NCBI GenBank assembly: GCA_963791495.1
Contig: CAWBST010000017.1
Location: forward strand, 601,722 to 665,721
DNA: 64,000 bases
Direction of reading: 5' to 3'
DNA from: JAMXLO01 sp963791495
GTDB lineage: Bacteria > Pseudomonadota > Alphaproteobacteria > Acetobacterales > Acetobacteraceae
Part shown: positions 19,926-28,688 of the stretch, in pieces
How the letters are laid out: every line of letters starts with the position of its first letter
Numbering within the stretch: position 1 is the first letter of the stretch
The notes under the pieces: generated by a model
What the model was told of the DNA's origin: nothing
Database searches by the model: none
What the model saw: the letters and a program-made list of their open reading frames with translations, nothing else
Made by a program: the position numbers and the translations under genes

Positions 19926-22900
19926 GTGGAACGAATTGTTTTGGGTTGTTTGCGACTTCGCACGGTGGTCGTCGCGGTCGCGGCCGTCCTCGTCGCCGCC
20001 GGCATCTGGCAAATGCGCCAGATGCCGCTCGACGTCGTCCCGGAGTTCTCGCCGCTGACACTGCAGGTGCGGACCGAGGCGCTCGGGCTGTCGGCAGCGG
20101 AAGTGGAGTCGCTGATCACGGTTCCGCTTGAGGCCGACCTGCTGATCGGGGTGCCATGGCTCAAGTCCATTGAATCGGAGTCGATCACCGGCGTCTCGTC
20201 GATCGACATGCTGTTTGAGCCTGGAACCGACCTCATACGCGCCCGGCAGATGATCAACGAGCGTATGACACAGGCGCGGGCGCTGCCCAATGTATCGACC
20301 CCGCCGACGTTGCTCCAGCCTGTCGCGACGGCAAATCGCATCATGAATATCGGGCTGAGTTCCAAGTCAGTCTCGCTGATCGATATGTCGACGCAGGCGC
20401 AGTGGACCATCGTGCCCCGACTGACCGGCATCCCCGGCGTCGCGAATGTATCGATCTGGGGACAGCGCAATCGGCAGGTCCAGGTACAGGTTGACCCCGC
20501 AAAGCTGCACGACAAAGGCGTCACGCTCGACCAGGTCGTCAAGACAGCGGGTGAGGCCGTCTGGTCGTCGCCGCTGACCTATCTCAACTCGTCGACGCCC
20601 GGAGCGGGCGGCTTCATCGACACCCCGAACCAGAGACTGAACGTACGTCACGTTTTCCCCATTGCAGCGGCCGAAGACTTCGCCGCCATTCCCGTCGCCG
20701 GCACGTCGCTCGCCTTGCGTGAAGTCGCCGATGTGGTGGAGGCGCACCAGCCGCTGATCGGCGACGCCATCCTCAAGGATGGCCCTGGCCTGCTGCTGGC
20801 GGTCGAGAAGTACCCAGGGTTCAACACCGTCGAGGTGACGCAAGGCGTCGAGGCCGCGCTTGCCGAACTTCGCCCAGGCATGGTGGGCATCGATGTCGAC
20901 ACCACAATCTATCGGCCGGCCAGCTTCATCGAGCGGGCGACCGGCAACCTGACCACCGCCGTCATCATCGCCGCCGTCCTGGCGCTCGTCGCACTCGTAG
21001 CTCTTCTGGGCAGTTGGCGGGCGACCTTGGTCGCGGCGGCATCCATCACGACATCGCTCGCGGCGGCGTGCCTGGTGTTCTACCTGCGCGGCGTCGACTT
21101 CAACATGATGGTGGTCGCTGGCTTGCTGGTGGCGATCGCCGTGGTGGTCGACGATGCCATCGTCGATGCCGAGAACATTCGGCGGCGACTGCGCGAGACC
21201 AGCGACGGCACAGTCAGGCCGGTCTGGCGCATCATCGCCAACGCCTCGATCGAAATTCGCGTGCCGATGCTCTACGCCACGTTGATCATTGTGATCGCGG
21301 TCGCGCCGCTGTTGCTGATGAAGGGGCTGTCGGCCGCGTTCTTTGAACCCCTTGCGTGGTCCTACATCATCGCCGCGGTGGTCTCACTGGTGGTTGCGAC
21401 CACGGTCGCGCCTGCTCTGTCCATGTTGCTTTCGGCGCGCGTACCCGGGGTGGCGCCAGGCGAGTCCGCTTTCGTGGCTGGAGCCCGGCGCCTGTATGGC
21501 CGGCTGGCCGGCTCGGCGATGCGCTCGCCGAATTTCGCCTGGGCTCTCGTGGCGGCGGGAGTGCTGGTCTGCGTCCTGGTCTGGTCGCAGCGGGAACGCT
21601 CGCTGGTCCCCTCCTTCAAGGAGACCGACGTTTTCGTCGAGTTGCAGGCTCCGCCTGGCACCTCCCTGCAGGCGATGGATCGCATCGCTGCGGCGCTGAT
21701 CCACGATCTCCGCGCGATACCAGGGGTTCGCGACGCAGCCGCGCAAATCGGACGCGCGCTGTTGTCGCATGAGTCGCAGGACGTGAATTCGGCCGATGTC
21801 TGGGTAAGCCTGGATCCCAAGGCCGATTACGGGGCCACGCTGGCCGCGATGCAGGCGGTCGCCGGTGCCCAACCGGGCGTCAGCGGTGAGGTGCAGACGT
21901 TCCTCTCCAAGAGAATGCGCGAAAGTCTGACCGGCGAGGATGAGGCCATCTCGGTCCGCGTCTATGGCCAGGACCTTGGCATTCTTCGCGCCAAGGCACA
22001 GGAGATCCGGCAAACGCTCGGCAGGATCGAGGGCATCAGGAACCCGAAGGTCGAGCAGCAGGACGAGCAGCAGGCGATCGATATCGAGGTCGATTTGGAG
22101 AAGGCCCGGGTCCATGGCCTCAAGCCAGGTGACGTTCGGCGTGCCGCGTCGGCCCTGATCGGCGGCATAACCGTGGGCAGCCTGTTCCAGGAGCAGAAGG
22201 TGTTCGACGTCGTGGTCTGGGGAGCCCCGAACCTTCGCAAGAACCTCAACGACATCGGGAACCTCATGATCGACACCGAGTCCGGCCCGCAGGTGCGCCT
22301 CGCGGATGTCGCCCGCGTCGATTATGTGGCCGCGCCAAGCGTGATCCACCGCGAAGGAGCTTCGCGCCGGATCGACGTCGAGGCAGAGGTCAGCGGGCGC
22401 TCTCTGGGCGCCGTGACGGACGAGGTCAGGAACCGCATCAAGGAAGGCGCGTTCCCGTTCGAGTACCATGCTGAGGTACTCGGCGAGCATGTCGAGCGGA
22501 AGGCCGCGCTGGCGTCGCTGTACAGCTATATGATCGCAGCCGCGATCGGGATCGTCCTGCTGCTGCAGGCGGTCCTGGGAAGCTGGCGTCTGGCGGGCCT
22601 CGTCATCGTCGGCATGCCGGTGGCAGCGCTCGGCGGATGCCTCATTGCATATCTCGTGGGTGGTCCACTTTCGCTGGGCTCGTTCCTCGGATTGGCCGCG
22701 GTTCTCGGTCTGTCCGTGCGCAATACGATCATGCTGATCAGGCACATCCAGCATCTCGAACAGCAGGAAGCGGCGCAGGATGTCAGTCTGGTCGTGCGCG
22801 GGGCGGGCGAGCGCTTCCACTCTGTCTTTGCCACCGCCATCACCACTGGCCTCATCGCCCTGCCGTTCGTCGCGCTAGGCAATGTCGCAGGGCTGGAAAT

Positions 22901-23042
22901 CCTGCATCCGGCGGCGATCGTGATCCTGGGCGGACTTGTCACTTCGACTGTTCTTACGCTGTTCGTGATCCCGGCGCTGTATCCGCGATTTGTAGTCAAG
23001 GCGGCTGCTGAGCTGCGGCCGTTGACTCCGGAGGTCGCATGA
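19926..23042 (+). CDS. RND efflux permease, HME/CzcA-like (first copy)
   Basis: A 1038-residue inner membrane proton-driven pump with the RND fold: a first helix near residues 12-30, a large periplasmic loop, helices 2-6 around 335-500, helix 7 near 540, a second loop and helices 8-12 after 860. The helix-4 proton relay is VVVDDAIVDAEN, with Asp409, Asp410, Asp414 and Glu416, resembling heavy-metal (HME) rather than drug pumps. The N-terminal PLDVVPEFSP motif is also CzcA-like. The start is a GTG with GGGGGAG upstream. Its stop overlaps the next start by ATGA. No full adaptor gene is adjacent, which is odd for this class. The substrate may be a metal ion; this is by class only. Confidence 0.93.
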   Translation: MERIVLGCLRLRTVVVAVAAVLVAAGIWQMRQMPLDVVPEFSPLTLQVRTEALGLSAAEVESLITVPLEADLLIGVPWLKSIESESITGVSSIDMLFEPGTDLIRARQMINERMTQARALPNVSTPPTLLQPVATANRIMNIGLSSKSVSLIDMSTQAQWTIVPRLTGIPGVANVSIWGQRNRQVQVQVDPAKLHDKGVTLDQVVKTAGEAVWSSPLTYLNSSTPGAGGFIDTPNQRLNVRHVFPIAAAEDFAAIPVAGTSLALREVADVVEAHQPLIGDAILKDGPGLLLAVEKYPGFNTVEVTQGVEAALAELRPGMVGIDVDTTIYRPASFIERATGNLTTAVIIAAVLALVALVALLGSWRATLVAAASITTSLAAACLVFYLRGVDFNMMVVAGLLVAIAVVVDDAIVDAENIRRRLRETSDGTVRPVWRIIANASIEIRVPMLYATLIIVIAVAPLLLMKGLSAAFFEPLAWSYIIAAVVSLVVATTVAPALSMLLSARVPGVAPGESAFVAGARRLYGRLAGSAMRSPNFAWALVAAGVLVCVLVWSQRERSLVPSFKETDVFVELQAPPGTSLQAMDRIAAALIHDLRAIPGVRDAAAQIGRALLSHESQDVNSADVWVSLDPKADYGATLAAMQAVAGAQPGVSGEVQTFLSKRMRESLTGEDEAISVRVYGQDLGILRAKAQEIRQTLGRIEGIRNPKVEQQDEQQAIDIEVDLEKARVHGLKPGDVRRAASALIGGITVGSLFQEQKVFDVVVWGAPNLRKNLNDIGNLMIDTESGPQVRLADVARVDYVAAPSVIHREGASRRIDVEAEVSGRSLGAVTDEVRNRIKEGAFPFEYHAEVLGEHVERKAALASLYSYMIAAAIGIVLLLQAVLGSWRLAGLVIVGMPVAALGGCLIAYLVGGPLSLGSFLGLAAVLGLSVRNTIMLIRHIQHLEQQEAAQDVSLVVRGAGERFHSVFATAITTGLIALPFVALGNVAGLEILHPAAIVILGGLVTSTVLTLFVIPALYPRFVVKAAAELRPLTPEVA

Positions 23043-23524
23043 GCCCGCTGCTCGGCCGTGACCGGAAGGGTTCGTTCACCGTAGCCAAGCTGAACGGGGC
23101 GGCTCTTGCCGTGGCGTTGATATCGTTGGGTTTACAATTCGGGGCGCCGACAGCGATGGCCGACTCCCCGGCTCCACCGATCGCCGAGACCCAGGCGAAG
23201 ATCAAGCGCCTCGGCTTTGGCATAAGTCTCATCACGCTGCCGGCGAAGGCGGCCAGCAGGCTCGACATCACGACAGCTGAGATCCGCGAGGATCAGTCAG
23301 GACGGAAGATCACGCCGTTCTCGTCGATCATCTACGACCTCGATGGTGACGCCTGGGTGTACACGGTTCCGGAGCCACTGAGCTTCGTCCGGGAGTCAGT
23401 CGTGGTCGCCCTGGTAAAGGGGAACGACGTTTACCTCGAGGAAGGTCCGCCCGCCGGAACGAAGGTTGTGACGGTTGGAGTGCCCGAGCTGTACGGGACG
23501 GAAGTCGGCGTAAACGGCGAATAG
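23039..23524 (+). CDS. small periplasmic protein resembling the C-terminal domain of an RND adaptor
   Basis: A 161-residue protein with a signal peptide (AALAVALISLGLQFGAPTAMA). The mature part contains TPFSSIIYDLDGDAWVYTV and GPPAGTKVVTVGVPELYGTE, which match the membrane-proximal end of CusB/CzcB-type adaptors. There is no helical hairpin, lipoyl domain or barrel domain, so it cannot bridge to an outer membrane channel alone. It overlaps the first RND gene by four bases (ATGA) and lies 22 bp before the second, so it is translated with both. It may act as a reduced adaptor for one or both pumps. This is inference from sequence likeness and position. Confidence 0.75.
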   Translation: MSPLLGRDRKGSFTVAKLNGAALAVALISLGLQFGAPTAMADSPAPPIAETQAKIKRLGFGISLITLPAKAASRLDITTAEIREDQSGRKITPFSSIIYDLDGDAWVYTVPEPLSFVRESVVVALVKGNDVYLEEGPPAGTKVVTVGVPELYGTEVGVNGE

Positions 23525-23546
23525 CAGTTCGAGGGACATTTCAGTC

Positions 23547-26500
23547 ATGATCCGGTGGGTCGTCGGAACAAGCCTGCGTTTTCGCTTCATCGTCGTGGCA
23601 CTCGGCCTCGGCCTGACATTTTTTGGCGCCCAGCGGCTGAAGGACATTCCGATCGATGTCTTTCCGGAGTTCGCGCCGCCCTGGATAGAAGTCCAGACGC
23701 TCTGCCTCGGACTTTCCCCCGCCGAAGTGGAAGAGCAGGTCACGGTACCGATCGAGAACGCGATGAACGGCGTGCCGGGAGTCGAGATTCTGCGATCGAG
23801 TTCCGTGCCCCAGCTCTCTTCCGTCTCGGCGATCCTCGCGCGTGGCGCCGACGAACTGGCCGCGCGGCAGCTCGTGACGGAGCGCGTTGCCATCGCGACG
23901 CGCAACATGCCGACATGGGCGGCGCCACCGGTCATGATGCCGCCGGTCTCGACCACCAGCCGGGTCATGAAGATCGGAGTCACTTCGAAGACTCTGTCCA
24001 TGATGGACCTCTCCATGCTGGCCTACTGGAAGATTAGGTCGCGGCTGCTCGGTGTTCCCGGCGTTGCCAACGTCCCGATCTGGGGCGAGCAATTGAAGAT
24101 GCTTCAGGTGCAGGTGGATCCTGACGGGCTGGCGAAGCTCGGCCTGACCCTCGACCATGTCATGGAGACAACGTCGGACGCGCTGGAGGTGGGGCTGCTG
24201 CGCTATTCCGGCGGGGCCCATATCGGTACCGGCGGTTTCATCGATACCCCCGACAAGCGCTTCGCCGTCCACCATATCCTGTCCAGCACGACTCCGGAAA
24301 CGCTCGCTCAGGTTCCCGTCGCGAAACGTGACGGCAAGCAGCTCGTGCTCGGCGATGTGGCCCAACTCGCTTGGGGCCCACAGGGAATGGTCGGAGACGC
24401 GGTCATCAATGACGGCCCCGGTCTCATGCTGATCATCGAGAAATACCCATGGGGCAACACACTGGAGGTGACCCGCGCAGTCGAGGAGGCAATCAACGAG
24501 CTGAAACCTGGTCTCGGCGACGTGGAGTTTGACACCAAGATCTTCCGCCCTGCCGAATACATCGCTGCGTCCGTCGACAACCTGTCCCATGCGTTGGTGC
24601 TGGGCTGCATTCTTATCGTTGCCGTGGTTTTCGCCTTCCTTTACGAATGGCGAACAGCAATCGTCTGCATCGTTGCCCTGCCGCTGTCGCTGTTGGCAGC
24701 AGTGCTCGTGCTCCACTGGAGCGGCTCGACACTCAACACAATGGTGCTGGCGGGCTTCGTGATTGCGCTTGGCGTCGTGGTCGACGACGCTATTCTGGAC
24801 GTCGAGAATATCATGCGACGCCTCGGCGAGCGCCGCGCCGTGGGCGACACGCAATCCACCGCCCGCATCATCCTCGATGCGTCCCTCGAAGTGCGGAATC
24901 CCATCCTCTACGCGACCCTGATCGTGGTGATTGCCGTCGTCCCCGTCTTCTTCATGCAGGCGCTGTCGGGCGCGTTCTTCAAGCCGCTCATCTTCGCCTA
25001 TGTGACGGCAATCCTCGCATCGCTTGTTGTCGCGGTGACGATCACGCCGGTGCTTTGCCTGTTCCTGCTGCGCAACGCCTCGCTTGCCGGCAAGGTGTCA
25101 CCGCTGTCCGAATGGCTGGGGCGCAACTACGTTCGCGGGATCGCCCGGACCATTCGCTCGCCGGCTGCGGCATACGTCACTGTCGCCGTCATCACAGTGG
25201 CCGGCGCAGCAGCCTGGCCGTTCCTCGGGTATTCGCTGCTGCCACCGTTCAAGGAGCGGGACTTCCTGATCCATTGGATAACCGATCCCAGCACGTCTCA
25301 CCCAGAAATGCTCCGCATCACCAAGGCGGTCAGCCGTGAGCTGCGGGCGATACCAGGGGTCCGCAACTTCGGAGCACATATCGGACAGGCCTTCCTGGCG
25401 GACGAAATCGTCGGCGTTGCCAACGGCGAAAACTGGATCAGCATCGATCCCAAGGTCGACTACGACAAGACGATCGCCGCCATCAAGGACGTGGTTGACG
25501 GCTATCCGGGGCTTTATCGCGGCGTCGAGACCTACCTGGATGAACGGATCGAGGAGGTTCTATCGGGCGAGAGTGAGCCTATCGTCGTCCGCATCTTCGG
25601 TTCCGATCTGGCGGTCTTGCGGGAACAGGCGGAACGGGTGCGGCAAGCATTGACCACCATCAAGGGCACCGACGATGTCAAGAAGGACATCAACGTCGAT
25701 GTGCCCCACATACAGGTCACGGAGAAGCCCGCCGAAGCGCTGCGCTATGGCCTCAAGCCCGGGGACGTGCGGCGTGCGTCGGCCGTCCTGATGGCGGGCG
25801 AGGAAGTCGGCGACATCTTCCTGGGCGGACAGACCTACGATGTGCAGGTTTGGACCACCCCCGAGTGGCGCCATAGCCTGACCTCAGTCCAACAGATGCT
25901 GATCGATACGCCCACGGGCAAGCGGGTCCGCCTCAATGAGGTGGCCGATGTTCGGATCGTCCCGACGCCGAATGTCATCAAGCGCGAGGGGGGATCGCGC
26001 CGCATAGATGTTCAGGCCGGTGTCGAAGGCCGTGACCTTGGGGCGGTGGCGAGGGACGTGGAGCAGCGTCTGGCGGCGATGAAGTTCCCGCTCGGGTACC
26101 ATGCGATCGTGCAGGGAGCCTATGTCGAGCTGCAGTCGGCGCAGAAGGACCTGCAGGTGTTCGCCGTCCTCGCACTGGTGGCGATATTCCTGCTGCTGCA
26201 GTTGTCGTTCCGCAGCTGGCGGCTCGCAACCCTGAGCTTCCTGACATTACCCTCGGCCCTGGTCGGCGGCGTGCTCGCCGCGTTCGCCGCAGGCGGCGTC
26301 ATCACACTGGGGTCGCTCGTAGGTTTCCTGTCAGTGCTCGGTATCGCCGCGCGGAACGGCATCATGATGATCAGTCATTTCCAACATCTGGAGCAGTTCG
26401 AAGGCGAGACTTTCGGCGTGAGCCTGGTCCTGCGCGGCGCCCGGGAACGCTTGCGGCCCATTCTGATGACGACCGGTGCCACGGCTCTCGCAATTCTGCC

Positions 26501-26693
26501 GTTGGTAATTTACGGCAACCTGCCGGGACATGAAATCGAGTATCCGATGGCGGTCGTGATCCTGGGCGGCCTGGTCACCTCGACCTTGCTCAATCTCTTC
26601 GTCCTGCCGGCGCTCTACCTGCGCTTCGGCGGTGGCTCGGTGCAAGCCGAGACGAATTTCTTGCCCGAACCGACTGCCGCCACTGCGGACTGA
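23547..26693 (+). CDS. RND efflux permease, HME/CzcA-like (second copy)
   Basis: A 1048-residue RND permease, paralogous to the first copy but clearly diverged. The N-terminal motif is IPIDVFPEFAPPWIEVQT, and the helix-4 relay is VVVDDAILDVEN with Asp413, Asp414, Asp418 and Glu420. Twelve membrane segments and two periplasmic loops are present and the C terminus is complete. It starts 22 bp after the small adaptor-like gene and ends 9 bp before the next, so it is part of one operon. Two different permeases could work as a hetero-trimer, as known for MdtBC-type pumps, or as two pumps sharing partners. Neither is shown by the sequence. Confidence 0.93.
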   Translation: MIRWVVGTSLRFRFIVVALGLGLTFFGAQRLKDIPIDVFPEFAPPWIEVQTLCLGLSPAEVEEQVTVPIENAMNGVPGVEILRSSSVPQLSSVSAILARGADELAARQLVTERVAIATRNMPTWAAPPVMMPPVSTTSRVMKIGVTSKTLSMMDLSMLAYWKIRSRLLGVPGVANVPIWGEQLKMLQVQVDPDGLAKLGLTLDHVMETTSDALEVGLLRYSGGAHIGTGGFIDTPDKRFAVHHILSSTTPETLAQVPVAKRDGKQLVLGDVAQLAWGPQGMVGDAVINDGPGLMLIIEKYPWGNTLEVTRAVEEAINELKPGLGDVEFDTKIFRPAEYIAASVDNLSHALVLGCILIVAVVFAFLYEWRTAIVCIVALPLSLLAAVLVLHWSGSTLNTMVLAGFVIALGVVVDDAILDVENIMRRLGERRAVGDTQSTARIILDASLEVRNPILYATLIVVIAVVPVFFMQALSGAFFKPLIFAYVTAILASLVVAVTITPVLCLFLLRNASLAGKVSPLSEWLGRNYVRGIARTIRSPAAAYVTVAVITVAGAAAWPFLGYSLLPPFKERDFLIHWITDPSTSHPEMLRITKAVSRELRAIPGVRNFGAHIGQAFLADEIVGVANGENWISIDPKVDYDKTIAAIKDVVDGYPGLYRGVETYLDERIEEVLSGESEPIVVRIFGSDLAVLREQAERVRQALTTIKGTDDVKKDINVDVPHIQVTEKPAEALRYGLKPGDVRRASAVLMAGEEVGDIFLGGQTYDVQVWTTPEWRHSLTSVQQMLIDTPTGKRVRLNEVADVRIVPTPNVIKREGGSRRIDVQAGVEGRDLGAVARDVEQRLAAMKFPLGYHAIVQGAYVELQSAQKDLQVFAVLALVAIFLLLQLSFRSWRLATLSFLTLPSALVGGVLAAFAAGGVITLGSLVGFLSVLGIAARNGIMMISHFQHLEQFEGETFGVSLVLRGARERLRPILMTTGATALAILPLVIYGNLPGHEIEYPMAVVILGGLVTSTLLNLFVLPALYLRFGGGSVQAETNFLPEPTAATAD

Positions 26694-26702
26694 GGGATCC
26701 AA

Positions 26703-27374
26703 ATGATAAAGCCGGTTGTCTTGACTGCGGTCTTGTTGGGCGCCTGCCAAGGCGTTGCATGGGGTGCAGAGAAGTTTGACAGCGTCGCGGTGTATCTCGA
26801 GCAGACTGCCGAGGACGAGGACTCCGAGGTAACATTCGAGGCAATCAGCGACACCGCCGGACTGGCGGCACTAAAAGTCGTCGCGCCCGATGAGCGCACC
26901 GTCATCGATTTCAAGGCCGCCGATTCCAAGCTGGGGATGCAGCACCTCACACTGGAATCGCCCGAACCGAAGAACGACGGCAGGCTTCAGGCAGACTTCC
27001 CGGCCGGCGTCTACCGGTTTACCGGGACCAGCACGACCGGCGCCACGCTGCAGGGCGAGGCGAAGCTAACCCACAAGCTTCCTGCCGTCACGCGGATCCT
27101 GCGCCCGCGTCCTGACGAGAAGAATGTGCCTATCGCGGGTCTTCAGGTCAGATGGAACCCGGTCAAGGACGCCACCGCGTTCGTCCTGGTCATCGAGCAC
27201 GAGAAGACACACCGCGAAATCAGGGCGAACCTGCTGGCCACCGCGACCACGTTCACCATTCCCGAAGGCTTCTTGTCTCCCGGTCTTGAATACAAGGTTG
27301 CGGTCGGGACCGTGGCGAAGGATGGAAACAGGTCATTCACCGAAACGGCATTCACGACAGCCGATAGAAAGTAG
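26703..27374 (+). CDS. secreted protein with fibronectin-III-like domain
   Basis: A 223-residue protein with an N-terminal signal peptide (VVLTAVLLGACQGVAWGA). Residues about 30-120 form a beta-rich domain of unknown family. Residues about 125-220 look like an FN3 or Ig-like sandwich: RPRPDEKNVPIAGLQVRWNP, then the central strand ATAFVLVIEHEKT, the YKVAVGTVAKDGN strand and a final ETAFTTA. Such domains mediate protein or glycan contact. A Cys within the signal (LLGAC) could be a weak lipobox. The gene starts nine bases after the second RND permease. A periplasmic scaffold role is possible; nothing enzymatic is visible. Confidence 0.75.
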   Translation: MIKPVVLTAVLLGACQGVAWGAEKFDSVAVYLEQTAEDEDSEVTFEAISDTAGLAALKVVAPDERTVIDFKAADSKLGMQHLTLESPEPKNDGRLQADFPAGVYRFTGTSTTGATLQGEAKLTHKLPAVTRILRPRPDEKNVPIAGLQVRWNPVKDATAFVLVIEHEKTHREIRANLLATATTFTIPEGFLSPGLEYKVAVGTVAKDGNRSFTETAFTTADRK

Positions 27375-27390
27375 TTCTGAAGGAAACGCC

Positions 27391-27732
27391 ATGACCTCGA
27401 CACGCCTTCGCAATGTCTTGATGCAATGCACCTCTGTGCTCATGTTCGCCACCTTTGTCGCGGCTGCCGTCTGCTCGACGTCGGGCGCCTACGCTGCGGG
27501 TGAAACCAAGCCCAGTCCTGTGGCGGCCAAGCCTCCCGGTGGCCAGATCAGCCAGGAGCAGGCAACCCAGGCTGCGCTGCAGGCGCTTCCCGGCAAGGTG
27601 ACAGATGTCACGATTGAAAAGAAGCGCGGCAAGAACGTCTACGTGATAGAAGTCGTCGCGGACAAGGATGGCGAGGAGACCGACGTTCTGGTCGACATGG
27701 ACTCGGGCGCGGTCCTTGGCATGGAGCACTAG
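27391..27732 (+). CDS. PepSY-domain periplasmic protein
   Basis: A 113-residue protein with a signal peptide of about 35 residues (FVAAAVCSTSGAYA). The mature part has one PepSY domain: ISQEQATQAALQALPGKVTD, VTIEKKRGKNVYVIEVV and VLVDMDSGAVLGME. PepSY domains occur in periplasmic inhibitors or sensors and are frequent beside metal-response and efflux genes. An AAGGAA site precedes the ATG, 16 bp after the upstream stop. A role in sensing or buffering the pump substrate is plausible but inferred. Confidence 0.88.
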   Translation: MTSTRLRNVLMQCTSVLMFATFVAAAVCSTSGAYAAGETKPSPVAAKPPGGQISQEQATQAALQALPGKVTDVTIEKKRGKNVYVIEVVADKDGEETDVLVDMDSGAVLGMEH

Positions 27733-27818
27733 GCCTCGATCGCTTCCGAAGAACCAAATTTTAGCGTGCACAGTGTTTCCGTACGGATGAGACTGGCCAC
27801 AGAAGGACCAGAACTACG

Positions 27819-28688
27819 ATGAGACGACTCCTCGGCGCAGTTGCGGCCGCAGTGCTCCTTCTCCCCGCTGTCGCCAGCGCGGAGACGACGCCGGGCTTCG
27901 GCGCGGAGGAATTCGGCCTCACCCAGCGCCAACTCGTCCAGGCGGTCGAGCAGGTGGAGGAACTGATCGCAAAGTGCATGCGTGAGCAGGGGTTTCAGTA
28001 CATCGCCGCCGACTACAACACGGTGCATGCCGGGATGAAGGCCGACAAAGCGATGCCCGGCCTCAGCGAGGAGGAGTTCATCGACAAGTACGGCTTCGGC
28101 GTTGCGACGATGTACACGGGGCAGCCTCCTCAGCTTACCGGCGGCTACAGTCCGGCGAGGATTGGCCTGGGGGAACGGAACGTGCAGATCTTCAAGGGTC
28201 TGTCGCCGGCGGACCAGGTCGCCTACAACCGCGCCCTGTTCGGGGAAAATGCCGGCGCCACGTTCGCCGTCGGCCTGGAGACGGAGAACTTCGCCCAGAC
28301 CGGCGGCTGTACGCGCAAGTCGATCGAGCAGATATTCAAGCCAGAGCAGATAAAGTCCAGTTACTACAATCCGCAGAATGCCTTCATCAATAACGACCCA
28401 CGCATGAAGGCGGCGCTGCGGAAGTTCGCAGCCGAGATGAAGAAGGCCGGCTTCGACTATACCCACCCGGACGATGTCGAGCCCGACATCAGGACGCGGC
28501 TCGCCGTGTTGACGAACAGCGAGACCGTCCGGGTCGACAAGATGTCAGCGTCCCAGCGCAGCGAACTGAAAAAGCTTCAGGACTACGAGCGCAGGGCCGC
28601 TGCCAAGACCTTCAAGCTGCAGGAGGACCTTCTCGGCCCGGTCGAAGAGCAGATCCAGCAGGAAATCTTCGCTCGAAAGGTGCAATGA
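27819..28688 (+). CDS. secreted hypothetical protein with CMxxQGF motif
   Basis: A 289-residue protein with a clear signal peptide (LLGAVAAAVLLLPAVASA). The mature part has IAKCMREQGFQYIAADYN near residue 48 and a second Cys in QTGGCTRKSIEQI. These two Cys could form a disulfide. The C-terminal third is charged and helical (LKKLQDYERRAAAKTFKLQE). The Cys-Met...Gly-Phe-x-Tyr motif resembles secreted proteins beside antimicrobial or lantibiotic-type ABC exporters in Actinobacteria; that comparison is from memory. Its stop overlaps the adaptor gene start by four bases (ATGA), so the two are translationally coupled. Confidence 0.78.
   Translation: MRRLLGAVAAAVLLLPAVASAETTPGFGAEEFGLTQRQLVQAVEQVEELIAKCMREQGFQYIAADYNTVHAGMKADKAMPGLSEEEFIDKYGFGVATMYTGQPPQLTGGYSPARIGLGERNVQIFKGLSPADQVAYNRALFGENAGATFAVGLETENFAQTGGCTRKSIEQIFKPEQIKSSYYNPQNAFINNDPRMKAALRKFAAEMKKAGFDYTHPDDVEPDIRTRLAVLTNSETVRVDKMSASQRSELKKLQDYERRAAAKTFKLQEDLLGPVEEQIQQEIFARKVQ

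Noticed and set aside
21384..24854. Two long minus-strand frames (478 and 437 codons)
   Set aside because: They lie opposite the two RND permeases, whose membrane segments and proton relay are unmistakable.
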